Source: Schumannella soli (lineage in GTDB: Bacteria > Actinomycetota > Actinomycetes > Actinomycetales > Microbacteriaceae). From it: a DNA stretch of 64,000 bases. Positions 41,027 to 49,405 of this stretch are shown here, one piece after another. The notes under the pieces were generated by a model, which was given only the letters and a program-made list of their open reading frames with translations, did not search any database and had not been told where the DNA came from. The stretch is taken from NCBI RefSeq assembly GCF_006517435.1, contig NZ_VHQG01000004.1, forward strand, positions 430,262-494,261. Direction: 5' to 3'. A program made the position numbers and the translations under genes. Numbering within the stretch: the stretch's first letter is position 1; the number at the start of each line of letters is the position of its first letter.

Positions 41027-42216
41027 GGGCGGATCGCGCCGATGAGCTGATCACGCGTGGCGGGTGGATCGGCGAGCAGGGCCCGCGCCGCGTCTGTCCG
41101 GTCCTCGACCGCCCAGAGCAGCACGCCGACCGGCTTGCCACCGTCGTCGAGGTAGTAGACGACCGCCTGCTCGTCTGGCGTGATCCAGTCCTCGACGGTG
41201 TCGAGTTGGGCGTCGAGCGCACCGACGGCCTCCCAGCGCACCCCGAACACCTGCGAGTACAGGAACGGCGTGTGCTGATACGTCTCGTCGGCGCCCGCCA
41301 TCGCACGCCCGGCGGCGCGGCCGGACTCGGTGGCGTGGTCGACGTGCTCGACGCGCGTGCGACCGAGGATCGCGTCGGGGTAGAGCGCGATGTCGCCGGC
41401 CGCCCACACGCTCTCATCGGCGGTGCGGAGGCGCGCGTCTACCACGACGCCGTCGTCCACCTCGAGTCCCGATTCCTCGGCGAGCGCGATCGCCGGCGCG
41501 ACGCCGAGTCCCGCCACCACGAGGTCGGCGCCGAGAGCGCTGCCGTCGTCGAGGTGCACGGCCAGCGCATCGCCGTCGAGGGCCACCTGCTCGACGCGGC
41601 GTCCGCCGCGCAGCGATACGCCGCCGTCGACGAACAGCTTCTCGTAGATCGTCGCGACGGCGGACGGGAACGTCGATCCGCCCAGCACCTCGTCGGGGTG
41701 CACGAGCGTGACCCGCGCCTGGTTCTGCACGAGCGCAGCCGCCAGCTCGGCGCCGATGTAGCCGCCGCCGACCACCACGACGCGCGCACCCGGCGAGAGC
41801 TCGCCGCGTAGGCGCAGGTAGTCCTCCGCCGAGCGGAAGTGGATGATCCGCTCGTCATCCGGCGCATCCAGTTCGTGAGGCACACTGCCGGTCGCGAGCA
41901 GCAGCCGGCCGTAGCCGAACGAGGTGCCGTCATCGGCGGTCACGGTCTTCTCGGCGCGATCGAGGCCCGTGACCCGTATGTTCAGGCGCAGCGTGGCACC
42001 GGTGTCCTCGACGGTGTTGAGAGGAACCTGGTCCCACTCGAAATCGGGGTCCGTCCACAGTTTCTTCGAGAGCGCCGGGCGCGTGTAGGGCGGGTCGACA
42101 TCGGCGCTGAGGATCCCGATCGAGCCGTCGTCGTCCAACTCGCGGATGCCGCGGGCGGCGGCATCCGCGACCATCCCGCCGCCGACGATGAGGTAGTCGA
42201 AGCGCGTGTCAGCCAT
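41023..42216 (-). CDS. FAD-dependent NAD(P)H oxidoreductase (ferredoxin reductase / AIF-like)
   Basis: A 397-aa flavoprotein with two dinucleotide folds, YLIVGGGMVADAAARGI (G12-G14) and VVVVGGGYIGAELAAAL. The segment ESVWAAGDIALYPDAILGRT binds the FAD end. The C-terminal domain resembles AIF/rubredoxin-ferredoxin reductases. It transfers electrons from NAD(P)H to an unidentified acceptor. It follows dps by 7 bp, so it may serve the iron mineral (reductive release) or another redox partner, an inference from position. Confidence 0.87.
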   Translation of the reverse strand: MADTRFDYLIVGGGMVADAAARGIRELDDDGSIGILSADVDPPYTRPALSKKLWTDPDFEWDQVPLNTVEDTGATLRLNIRVTGLDRAEKTVTADDGTSFGYGRLLLATGSVPHELDAPDDERIIHFRSAEDYLRLRGELSPGARVVVVGGGYIGAELAAALVQNQARVTLVHPDEVLGGSTFPSAVATIYEKLFVDGGVSLRGGRRVEQVALDGDALAVHLDDGSALGADLVVAGLGVAPAIALAEESGLEVDDGVVVDARLRTADESVWAAGDIALYPDAILGRTRVEHVDHATESGRAAGRAMAGADETYQHTPFLYSQVFGVRWEAVGALDAQLDTVEDWITPDEQAVVYYLDDGGKPVGVLLWAVEDRTDAARALLADPPATRDQLIGAIRP

Positions 42217-42223
42217 GCGCGCC

Positions 42224-42790
42224 TCAGGCCGACGGCGTGCGGTTCTCGGCGCTGACCATCCAGGCCAGCTGCTCGAGGCGTTCGATGATGCCGTGCAGGA
42301 TGTCGGCGCTGGTCGGGTCGGCATCATCGACCGTGTCGTGCACCTCGCGCATCGTGGCGACCGTGGCCTCGAGGCGCTGCGTGATCAGGTCGACGGTGTC
42401 GGCCGTGTCCACCTCGCCGTGCGGGTAGTTCGGCAGCGAAGTGGTCGCCGCGATCGTGTCGCTGCGCCCGTCGGGCACGGCGTGCAGCGCGCGGAGGCGC
42501 TCGGCGACGGTGTCGCTGAACTCGCGGGCGTCCTCGACGATCTCGTCGAGCTGCAGGTGCAGGTCGCGGAAGTTCTTGCCGACCACGTTCCAGTGCGCCT
42601 GCTTGCCCTGCAGGTGCAGCTCGATCAGGTCGACGTGCACGCGCTGCAACGAGGCGATCAGCTCGTCCGAGGCGGTGAAGCCGTGCTCGGCGTTCTCGCG
42701 CCGGCTGCTGCGGGCGCCGGCGTCACCGGGGGCTTTCGCCGAGTGGGCGTTGTCCTGGGTCTGCGTGGTCTTGTCGAGGGTGTCGGTCAT
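42224..42790 (-). CDS. dps: Dps-family DNA-binding ferritin-like protein
   Basis: A 188-aa mini-ferritin. The inter-subunit ferroxidase site is visible as ELHLQGKQAHWNVVGKNF followed by LHLQLDEIVEDAREFSDTVAERL. It should form a dodecamer that oxidises and stores iron and protects DNA. The N-terminal 35 residues are polar with an Arg-rich patch (ARSSRRENAE) that could contact DNA. ATG at 42790 follows ggaaggag. First gene of a stress operon with the FAD reductase and GH15, divergent from an SDR. Confidence 0.93.
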   Translation of the reverse strand: MTDTLDKTTQTQDNAHSAKAPGDAGARSSRRENAEHGFTASDELIASLQRVHVDLIELHLQGKQAHWNVVGKNFRDLHLQLDEIVEDAREFSDTVAERLRALHAVPDGRSDTIAATTSLPNYPHGEVDTADTVDLITQRLEATVATMREVHDTVDDADPTSADILHGIIERLEQLAWMVSAENRTPSA

Positions 42791-42989
42791 GATGACACGC
42801 TCCTTCCGAGGTCGATAGCGGCCACGTTAGGAACCTGTCGACGTCTCGAAGCCGGTCGGCCAGCGGGCACACAGTCGGCGCGCATCCCGTGTTGTGGTTC
42901 GGCCGCGGTGGTCCGGCGAGTCGCCGTGCCAGGTGACCGGCGGTCGTGCGTCCGCTGGGAGTAGATGCGCGGCCGCGGGCGCTGCCGCC

Positions 42990-42995
42990 TACCGT
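42990..42995 (+). promoter_or_regulatory. -10 hexamer of a leaderless SDR transcript
   Basis: taccgt lies 7 nt before the ATG at 43003 and there is no Shine-Dalgarno. The identical hexamer and spacing occur before the SDR gene starting at 45473. Confidence 0.5.
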
Positions 42996-43002
42996 CGCCG
43001 CC

Positions 43003-43935
43003 ATGACCGACCCCACTCCGACCTCCGCCGGCGCGAGCTCGACCCGCACCCAGTTCACCTTCACCGACCCCACGAAGCTCTACGCCGACATCGACACCCC
43101 CGAGCAGTATCAGGAAGGCGCCGGCCTCGACCGCGACCTCGTGCAGAAGGCCGACCTCGGCGAGGAGAGCTACCGCGGCAGCGGGCGCCTCACCGGGCGC
43201 AAGGCGCTCATCACGGGCGGCGACTCGGGCATCGGCGCCGCGACGGCGATCGCCTTCGCCCGCGAGGGTGCCGACGTCGCCATCTCCTACCTGCCCGAGG
43301 AGCAGCCGGACGCCGAGCGCATCGCCGGCCTCATCCGCGAGGCGGGACGCACCGCCGTCACGATCCCCGGCGACATCAAGGAGCTCGAGTTCTGCCGCGA
43401 GCTCGTCGAGCGCTCGGTCGCGCGGCTGGGCGGGCTGGACATCCTCGTCAACAACGCCGGCAAGCAGCAGAACCGCCCCGACCTCGAGGACATCAGCGAT
43501 GAGCAGCTCGACGAGACCTTCCGCACGAACATCTACTCGATGTTCCGCATCACCAAGGCGGCGCTGAAGCACCTGCCCGCGGGCGCGACGATCGTGAACA
43601 CGACCTCGATCCAGGCCTACTCGCCGTCGCCGAACCTGCTCGACTACGCGTCGACGAAGGGCGCGATCAACAACTTCACCAAGGGTCTCGCCGCCTCGCT
43701 CGCGCCGAAGGGCATCCGCGTCAACGCCGTCGCCCCCGGTCCGATCTGGACACCGTTGCAGACGGCTGGCGGCCAGCCGCCCGAAAAGCTGCCCACGGTC
43801 GGCGAGGGAACCGGACTCGGCCGCTGGGGCCAGCCCGCCGAGCTCGCGCCCGCCTTCGTCTTCCTCGCCTCGCCGGAATCGAGCTACGTCGTCGGCGAGA
43901 CCCTCAATGTCAACGGCGGGATGACCACGCCGTGA
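43003..43935 (+). CDS. SDR-family oxidoreductase, general stress protein 39-like (copy 2)
   Basis: A 310-aa short-chain dehydrogenase with an N-terminal extension of about 55 residues, then ALITGGDSGIGAATAIA (G72-G78), NNAG, catalytic DYASTKGA and C-terminal GETLNVNGGMTTP. It is closely related to the copy at 38.2 kb, and the two flank the GH15-FAD-dps operon. Leaderless transcription is likely. NADP(H)-dependent reduction of an aldehyde or ketone is expected; substrate unknown. Confidence 0.88.
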   Translation: MTDPTPTSAGASSTRTQFTFTDPTKLYADIDTPEQYQEGAGLDRDLVQKADLGEESYRGSGRLTGRKALITGGDSGIGAATAIAFAREGADVAISYLPEEQPDAERIAGLIREAGRTAVTIPGDIKELEFCRELVERSVARLGGLDILVNNAGKQQNRPDLEDISDEQLDETFRTNIYSMFRITKAALKHLPAGATIVNTTSIQAYSPSPNLLDYASTKGAINNFTKGLAASLAPKGIRVNAVAPGPIWTPLQTAGGQPPEKLPTVGEGTGLGRWGQPAELAPAFVFLASPESSYVVGETLNVNGGMTTP

Positions 43936-43969
43936 TCGTCGGGCGCCGGGCGACCCGACGCCAGGTGCC

Positions 43970-44629
43970 TCAGCCCAGGAGCTCGTCGCGCAGGTCGGCC
44001 ACCGAGTCGGCCACGCGGCGAGCTCCCGCCTCCGTCAGCTCGTCGCCGCCGATGCCGCCCGTGCGCACCGCGAGCGCCGGAACCCCCACGCGGCCGGCCG
44101 CGATCACGTCCCACACCGCGTCCCCGACCATGACCGAGTCGGCGGCGCTCGCGCCGCCGCGCTCGAGCGCGACCTGGATGATGCCCGGATGCGGCTTCGC
44201 GGTGTCGACGTCGTCGGCGTTCGTGGTCGAGATCACGCCGGTGTCGACGAGGCCGGTCAGGTCGAGCACGTCGACGAGGATGCCGAGCTCGTCCTCCGGC
44301 GCGGAGGTCGCCAGCACGACGCGGACCCCCGCGTCGAGCAGTTCGAGCACCGTCTCGCGCGCACCCGGCAGCGGGCGCAGCCGGTCGACGCTCGCGAGGT
44401 AGGCGCGCTTGTGCCCGGCGGTCGCGGCATCCCGTCCCGCCTGGTCGACACCGGGCAGCAGGTCGTCGAGCAGAGCTTCCGAATCCATGCCGATCGACCG
44501 GTGCACGCGCCACGCGGCGGCCGGGTGCCCGACCGCCTCGAGGCCGCGCATCCACGCGTCGACGTGCAGGTAGTTGGAGTCGACGAGGGTGCCGTCGATG
44601 TCGAAGAGCACCGCGCGCGGCTCAGACAC
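43970..44629 (-). CDS. HAD-superfamily phosphatase (phosphoglycolate phosphatase/beta-PGM-like)
   Basis: A 219-aa HAD hydrolase with helical cap: motif I LFDIDGTLVDSN (D10, D12), motif II VLATSAPEDE, motif III TAKPHPGII, motif IV VMVGDAVWDVIAA. It dephosphorylates an unidentified small phosphate. The GTG start at 44629 lies inside the end of the SDR gene (8-nt overlap), so the two are translationally coupled. Confidence 0.87.
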   Translation of the reverse strand: MSEPRAVLFDIDGTLVDSNYLHVDAWMRGLEAVGHPAAAWRVHRSIGMDSEALLDDLLPGVDQAGRDAATAGHKRAYLASVDRLRPLPGARETVLELLDAGVRVVLATSAPEDELGILVDVLDLTGLVDTGVISTTNADDVDTAKPHPGIIQVALERGGASAADSVMVGDAVWDVIAAGRVGVPALAVRTGGIGGDELTEAGARRVADSVADLRDELLG

Positions 44630-45473
44630 GACGCCACCCGTGCGACGCGAGGTGCGAACCCGCCTGCGGGCCCATCTGGTTCATCCCTCCGTCGACCGTC
44701 CACGATGCGCCCGTGACATACGACGCGGCGGGTGAGGCGAGGAAGGCGACCACGGCGGCGATCTCGTCCACGTGCCCGGGGCGGCCGAGCGGGATGCCGG
44801 GGCGGGCGACCTCGTAGGGGTTCTCCCCGCCCGACTGCGACATGTCGGTGGCGATCTCGCCCGGCGCGACCGAGTTCGCGGTGATGCCGTGCTCGCCGAG
44901 TTCGAGGGCGAGCGTCTTCATCAGCCCGCCGAGCCCGTGCTTCGCGGCGTCGTAGGCCGAGCTGCCGACGCGCGGCTGGGTCTCGTGCACGCTCGTGATC
45001 GCGATGAGCCGACCGGGCACGCGGTGGTCGGCCATGTGCCGCGCCGCCCGTTGCAGCACCGAGAAGGCGCCGTCGAGGTCGGTCGCGATCGTCGTGCGCC
45101 ACTCGTCCCAGTCCATGTCGAGGAAGGGCGTGCCGCCGCCGGCCCCGGCGTTGTTGACGAGCACGTCGACGCCGCCGAGCTGATCGATCAGACGGTCGAT
45201 CGTCGCCAGCGCCGACTCGCGATCGGTCACATCGAGCCGCTCCACGATCGCGCTCGACCCGGCCTCCTCGACCTGTCGGGCGGTCTCGAGGGCGCCCTCC
45301 TCATCGCTGTGCCACGTCACGCCGACCCGCATCCCCGCTCGAGCGAGGTGCACGGCGACCGCTCGGCCGATCCCCGAGTCCGATGCCGTGACGATCGCCG
45401 TAGTCGGACGGAACTCGCGGTGGTCGATGCGGAAGGAGTCGGGTGCGTCGGAGCGCTGGGGGCTGTCGGTCAT
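44622..45473 (-). CDS. SDR-family oxidoreductase (glucose dehydrogenase-like)
   Basis: A 283-aa classical short-chain dehydrogenase. Cofactor motif AIVTASDSGIGRAVA (ASDSGIG instead of GGxSGIG), NNAGAGGG, catalytic S-Y-K as ITSVHETQ and AYDAAKHGL, and C-terminal GASWTVDGGMNQMGPQ. The ATG at 45473 is chosen because a -10 hexamer lies 7 nt upstream; an in-frame start 18 nt earlier is unlikely. It is coupled to the HAD gene downstream. Confidence 0.87.
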   Translation of the reverse strand: MTDSPQRSDAPDSFRIDHREFRPTTAIVTASDSGIGRAVAVHLARAGMRVGVTWHSDEEGALETARQVEEAGSSAIVERLDVTDRESALATIDRLIDQLGGVDVLVNNAGAGGGTPFLDMDWDEWRTTIATDLDGAFSVLQRAARHMADHRVPGRLIAITSVHETQPRVGSSAYDAAKHGLGGLMKTLALELGEHGITANSVAPGEIATDMSQSGGENPYEVARPGIPLGRPGHVDEIAAVVAFLASPAASYVTGASWTVDGGMNQMGPQAGSHLASHGWRRV

Positions 45474-45480
45474 GCGGGTG

Positions 45481-45486
45481 ACGGTA
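45481..45486 (-). promoter_or_regulatory. -10 hexamer of a leaderless SDR transcript
   Basis: On the minus strand taccgt ends 7 nt before the ATG at 45473, matching the leaderless arrangement at 42990. Confidence 0.5.
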
Positions 45487-45580
45487 GGCACCGGCCGCCG
45501 CCGAGCGCCGCCACGCGCGGGCGCCTCTCAGGCGATGACCGGGCGGCACAGAGGCGGCGGCACGTGATGTCGGACGACGG

Positions 45581-45964
45581 TCAGCTCAGGCCGGCGGCGT
45601 CCCGTCGCTCGAACGGGGCCGCGGCGGGCGTCGTCACTTTGATGCGCTCGATCGTGCGTCCGCCGCCGCGCGGTTCGGGCAGCAGCTGCAGACCCGAGGC
45701 CGACGTGGCGTGCTGGCTCAGCAGATCGACCCAGCGCGGATTGATCTGCGGCTCGCGCGCGCCGTAGAACTCGAAGCGCAGCGGAATCGACGGGTGAAGC
45801 CAGACCGAGGTGTGGCCGCTTCCAGCACCGGCCGAGTATTCCCAGGTGAAGAGGAAGCTCTCATTGCGGCGCAGCTTCGCCACCATCACGGTACGCAGAT
45901 GCGCCAGCACCCGGTCTTCGAACTCGACGGTCAGGGGCGGTGCACCGTACAGAAACCGCCCCAC
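45581..45964 (-). CDS. Small uncharacterised protein (DUF7882-like), divergent paralogue 1
   Basis: A 127-aa protein starting VGRFLYGAPPLTVEFEDRVLAHLRTVMVAKLRR, followed by a beta-rich segment (TSVWLHPSIPLRFEFYGAREPQINPRW) and a basic C-terminus. It is clearly homologous to the product of the neighbouring gene at 46214. I believe this is the family labelled DUF7882 in Microbacteriaceae; function unknown. The GTG start at 45964 has gagggg upstream and aligns with the paralogue's ATG, whereas longer reading in this frame has no support. No transmembrane segment. Confidence 0.72.
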   Translation of the reverse strand: MGRFLYGAPPLTVEFEDRVLAHLRTVMVAKLRRNESFLFTWEYSAGAGSGHTSVWLHPSIPLRFEFYGAREPQINPRWVDLLSQHATSASGLQLLPEPRGGGRTIERIKVTTPAAAPFERRDAAGLS

Positions 45965-46213
45965 CCACGTCCCCTCGACACCGTGCCCGCCAACCGAACC
46001 CCCTGACTGTGCCAGCCGCCGCCGCGACACGGCAGGCCGTAGCGAGCGACAGCGGTCCGCGATTAAAATCCGCCCTGCGCACTCGCTGGCAGTCGTGCGG
46101 ACGTCGAATCGCCCGCGCCACGCTGGAGTCACGGACGCGTCGCGATCCCGACCGTCTCGGCGGAGGATCGACGAGCGCACCGACCTCGTCACCCTGCGAA
46201 CGGAGGTTCACAG

Positions 46214-46546
46214 ATGGGTCGCTTCAGCTACGACAACTCGCTCAGCGTCGATTTCGACGACCGGGTGCTCGCTCACCTGCAGGTGGTGATCGGAGCGAAG
46301 CTGCGCCGCGGAGAGTCGTTCCACTTCACCTGGATCGACGATGAGGCCTCGGGCGACGGCCGCACCACGGTCTGGGTCCACCCGCACGCCAATCTGGTCT
46401 ACAAGTACTTCGGCAAGCGCGCCGCGGTGCTGAACCGGGCCTGGATCGACGCGCTCATGTTCACCGCGAACTCCGTCAGCGGGCTTCATCTCATGGCCGA
46501 GCCGCCCGACCGCGAGACGCGGGATCGCGGCGACGACCTGGGCTGA
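46214..46546 (+). CDS. Small uncharacterised protein (DUF7882-like), divergent paralogue 2
   Basis: A 110-aa protein: MGRFSYDNSLSVDFDDRVLAHLQVVIGAKLRRGESFHFTW, then TTVWVHPHANLVYKYFGKRAAVLNRAWIDALMF. It shares the same fold pattern and spacing as paralogue 1. cggagg lies 7 nt before the ATG. The 249-bp gap between the two divergent genes holds their promoters (AT-rich gattaaaatcc near 46061) and no other gene. The role is unknown. Confidence 0.75.
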   Translation: MGRFSYDNSLSVDFDDRVLAHLQVVIGAKLRRGESFHFTWIDDEASGDGRTTVWVHPHANLVYKYFGKRAAVLNRAWIDALMFTANSVSGLHLMAEPPDRETRDRGDDLG

Positions 46547-46588
46547 CTCCGGGCGCTCCCGAGCCTGCCGCCGTCGCACGGGTCCGGC

Positions 46589-46594
46589 TAGCGT
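46589..46594 (+). promoter_or_regulatory. -10 hexamer of a leaderless transcript
   Basis: tagcgt ends 6 nt before the ATG at 46601 and no Shine-Dalgarno is present. Confidence 0.5.
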
Positions 46595-46600
46595 CGAAGC

Positions 46601-47161
46601 ATGGTGCAGAGCCTCGAGCTGACGCTGGACGCCGCGAGCGACGCCGCCGTGAGAGTCGAGTGGGATGCGCTGGCCGCCGCCGGCCTGCCGAGCCAGGCCG
46701 CGCACCGTCATCCCGGCAACCGCCCGCACGTGACGCTGCTCGTGCGGCCCGCGTTCGACCGGCCGCCGCTCGCCGATCCCGCCCTCGCGCCGGTTCTCGC
46801 CGGGCTGCCGCTGCCGCTCCGGCTCGGTGCCCCGGTGCTGTTCGGCCGCGGCGAACGCCGCGTACTCGCTCGCCTCGTCGTGCCGAGCGCCGAGCTGCTC
46901 GGACTGCACGGCGCCCTCCATCACGCCATGGGGCCGGGCGATGACGCACCGAACACGACGCCGGGCGAGTGGACGCCGCATGTGACGCTCGCCCGCCGCA
47001 TCCCGCTCGACCGGCTCGGCGAAGCCCTCGCGGTGCTCACCCGGCTCGATGAGCACGTCGAGGGCGGGAGCGAGCCCATCACCGCCGAGCCGATCGCCGC
47101 CGTGGCCGAGTCGCTGCGCCATTGGGACGGCGACGCGCGGGTCGTTACCCCGCTCGACTGA
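46601..47161 (+). CDS. 2'-5' RNA ligase-like 2H phosphoesterase (LigT family)
   Basis: A 186-aa protein with the two HxTx motifs that define 2H phosphoesterases: H43-V-T45 in RPHVTLL and H127-V-T129 in TPHVTLA, about 84 residues apart as expected. Members hydrolyse cyclic or 2'-5' phosphodiester bonds in RNA or nucleotides. Probably leaderless. Single gene between unrelated neighbours; the substrate is unknown. Confidence 0.87.
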   Translation: MVQSLELTLDAASDAAVRVEWDALAAAGLPSQAAHRHPGNRPHVTLLVRPAFDRPPLADPALAPVLAGLPLPLRLGAPVLFGRGERRVLARLVVPSAELLGLHGALHHAMGPGDDAPNTTPGEWTPHVTLARRIPLDRLGEALAVLTRLDEHVEGGSEPITAEPIAAVAESLRHWDGDARVVTPLD

Positions 47162-47246
47162 CGCGGTCCGCTCGGGGTGCCCACGACGCCTGCGACGTCC
47201 GAGCCGCCCGCGCCACCACGACCCGCCCGGGCCCTCCGCCGTGGGC

Positions 47247-48008
47247 TCAGGTCTCCTCGATGCTGATGCCGTCGGACCGCACCGCGATGCGGTAGCTCGG
47301 CAGCCGCAGCTCGGCGACATCCACGCCGACAAGCGGCCGTCCGCAGCGGGTCGCCGCCGTCGTGGCCTGACCGACCGCGAGCTCCACGGCCATGTAGCAG
47401 TCCCCGCCCGACGCCGTGGTCGTCATCCAGAGCCGCCAGGCCGGGGCAGCAGCGCCTCGCTGCGGATCGGGCTGGGACGAACCGATCAGCGACCAGTCGT
47501 TGCCGACCTCCGCGACGATCCGGCCGGTGGTCGGGTCGACATCGACCGACGACCCGACGCCGTCGAGGCGCACGACCGCGGGATCGTCCGCGTGTCCGCC
47601 GCGCGTCGACGAGCCCGGGCTCGGGCTTCCCGCATCCCGCACCGCCGAGTTCTCCGCGTCTGAGTTCGCGGACGCGGACGACGCGCCGGACGGATCACCG
47701 CTGTCGACCGGGCCCGAACGTGGGGCCAGCGTGACGAACGCGATCGCGACGAGAGCGGCGGCCCCGGCCCCGCCGAGCATCCCGAGCCAGAACGGCCCGC
47801 CGATCCGCATCCGCCTCGATGGGACGAGCTCGGCGTCGATGTCGGCGTCGATCTCGGCCTCGCTCGGAGGCCGTCCGGCGGTCGCGGGGTCCCGTCGCTG
47901 CGCCTCGAACGCCGCGCGCAGCGCCTCGACGTCGGCCGCGGTCGCGTCGCGGCGGAACGCTGCAGCGGTCAGCTCGTCGAGTGGGGTCGCGGCGCGGGAC
48001 TGTCTCAC
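47247..48008 (-). CDS. Single-pass membrane protein of unknown function, paralogue 1
   Basis: A 253-aa protein: cytoplasmic N-terminus with LDELTAAAFRRDATAADVEALRAAF, one helix (FWLGMLGGAGAAALVAIAFV), a Ser/Gly/Asp-rich linker and an exterior domain with WRLWMTTTASGGDCYMAVEL and a second Cys (ATRCGRP). The same elements appear in the next gene, so these are tandem paralogues. The GTG at 48008 (VRQSR) is chosen because the paralogue also starts VRQSR; ATG at 48020 is an alternative. Topology resembles anti-sigma or sensor proteins, but no known domain is seen. Confidence 0.68.
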   Translation of the reverse strand: MRQSRAATPLDELTAAAFRRDATAADVEALRAAFEAQRRDPATAGRPPSEAEIDADIDAELVPSRRMRIGGPFWLGMLGGAGAAALVAIAFVTLAPRSGPVDSGDPSGASSASANSDAENSAVRDAGSPSPGSSTRGGHADDPAVVRLDGVGSSVDVDPTTGRIVAEVGNDWSLIGSSQPDPQRGAAAPAWRLWMTTTASGGDCYMAVELAVGQATTAATRCGRPLVGVDVAELRLPSYRIAVRSDGISIEET

Positions 48009-48066
48009 ACCGGCAAGCATGCCCGGATCCCGACACGACGCAAGGTTCAGCCCCGCTCGGCTGAGA

Positions 48067-49050
48067 TCAGCCCTGCGGCCCCGGCACCGCCGGCGCGACT
48101 CCGATCTCCGACCCGGACGAGTTGGCCTTCACGGTGACGATGTACGCCGGCAGATTCAGCTGCACCTTCTCGTCGACCCGGGATCCCGAAACGCAGCTCG
48201 TCACCGCCGTATCGACGTCGTCGTGCTTCTCGACGGCCATGTAGCAGCGAGCGGCGCCGCGGGTGGTGGTCGCCCACACCGCCCACGCGGGGCCTCCGGG
48301 CACCGGGCCGTGCTGGTCATCAGCGATGCCGTAGCTGAGCAGCTGCCAGGTGTTCTCGATGCGGGCCGCGTATCCCGAGGTGCTCGGGCCGGGGATCACG
48401 CCGACGCCGTCCGCCTGGTGCGGCAGGGCGCCCGGCGGAGTGCCGACGTAGGCGTCGAGCGGCGGGGCGCTCGGCGAGGTGTCGGGCACGACGGCAGGGT
48501 CGGCGCCGTGCCCGCTCGGCGCGCCGTCGCCCTCCGAGGCATCGTCATCCGCAGCACGCGGCCCCGACGTGCTGCCGCCGGTCGCCGGCGCGGAGGAGGC
48601 GCCGTCGGCCGGCGTTGCGCCGGCCAGCGACACGAGGGGATGCCCGGCGACCGCCGGCACCACGAGCGCACCTCCCGCCGCGATCACTGTGAGAGCAGCC
48701 CCGCCCGCGACGCCGAACCAGAACCGGCGCGAGCGGAGACCGGCTCGGATGCCGCCGCTCGGCTCCGCAGCGGCCGTGCTCGTCGCGTCCCCGGAGGACG
48801 CGCCCACCGGGCCGCGCCCGCTGGACTCGGCGCTTTCGCTGACCTGGCCGCCCTCGCTGCCCCGGTCGCCCGCGCCGCCGCTCTCCGGCCCGGCGCTGCT
48901 GGCCCGCTTCGACGCCCCCTGCCCGATCGCCGACCTCAGCGCCGCCACATCCTCGGCCGTCGCGTCGCGGCGGAACGCCGCTGCCGTCAGAGCCTCGATC
49001 TCATCGCGTCGCCGCCCTCGCGCATCTCCCATTCCGCGAGACTGCCTCAC
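48067..49050 (-). CDS. Single-pass membrane protein of unknown function, paralogue 2
   Basis: A 327-aa protein: N-terminal IEALTAAAFRRDATAEDVAALRSA, a polar linker, one helix (FWFGVAGGAALTVIAAGGAL), a disordered Ser/Asp-rich stalk, and an exterior domain with WAVWATTTRGAARCYMAVEK and a second Cys (TSCVSG). The two cysteines align with those of paralogue 1, suggesting a conserved extracellular disulfide. GTG start at 49050. Lies 34 bp downstream of the SMR pair, possibly on the same transcript. Confidence 0.7.
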   Translation of the reverse strand: MRQSRGMGDARGRRRDEIEALTAAAFRRDATAEDVAALRSAIGQGASKRASSAGPESGGAGDRGSEGGQVSESAESSGRGPVGASSGDATSTAAAEPSGGIRAGLRSRRFWFGVAGGAALTVIAAGGALVVPAVAGHPLVSLAGATPADGASSAPATGGSTSGPRAADDDASEGDGAPSGHGADPAVVPDTSPSAPPLDAYVGTPPGALPHQADGVGVIPGPSTSGYAARIENTWQLLSYGIADDQHGPVPGGPAWAVWATTTRGAARCYMAVEKHDDVDTAVTSCVSGSRVDEKVQLNLPAYIVTVKANSSGSEIGVAPAVPGPQG

Positions 49051-49084
49051 GATCGATGCCGCGACAAGCTCCTCGGCCGTGTCG

Positions 49085-49405
49085 TCAGTGGTGCGCGCCG
49101 AGCTCCACGAGCAGCACGCCGCCGATGATGAGTGCGACGCCGAGGCCCATGACCCAGGAGAAGGGCTCCTTGAACAGGATGCGGCCGGCGAGTGCCGTCA
49201 GCGCGACCCCGACGGCCGTCCAGATGCCGTAGGCCACACCGACAGTCATGCCCGACTGCAGCGTGAGCGACAGCATCGTGAACGCGAGCGCGTAGCCGAC
49301 GACGACCGGCGGGATCCACTTCCAGCCGTGGTGCGCGGCCATGCGCAGCGACAGCGTGCCGCCCACCTCGAGCACGATCGCCAGGGCCAGGAAGAGAAAG
49401 CTCAC
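49085..49405 (-). CDS. SMR-family multidrug efflux subunit
   Basis: A 106-aa four-helix small multidrug resistance protein. The essential membrane glutamate is E13 in LALAIVLEVGGTLSLRMA; the GVAYGIWTAVG motif lies in helix 3. The GTG start overlaps the stop of the second SMR gene by 4 nt. Paired SMR genes often form heterodimeric antiporters (EbrAB or YkkCD type). Confidence 0.9.
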   Translation of the reverse strand: MSFLFLALAIVLEVGGTLSLRMAAHHGWKWIPPVVVGYALAFTMLSLTLQSGMTVGVAYGIWTAVGVALTALAGRILFKEPFSWVMGLGVALIIGGVLLVELGAHH

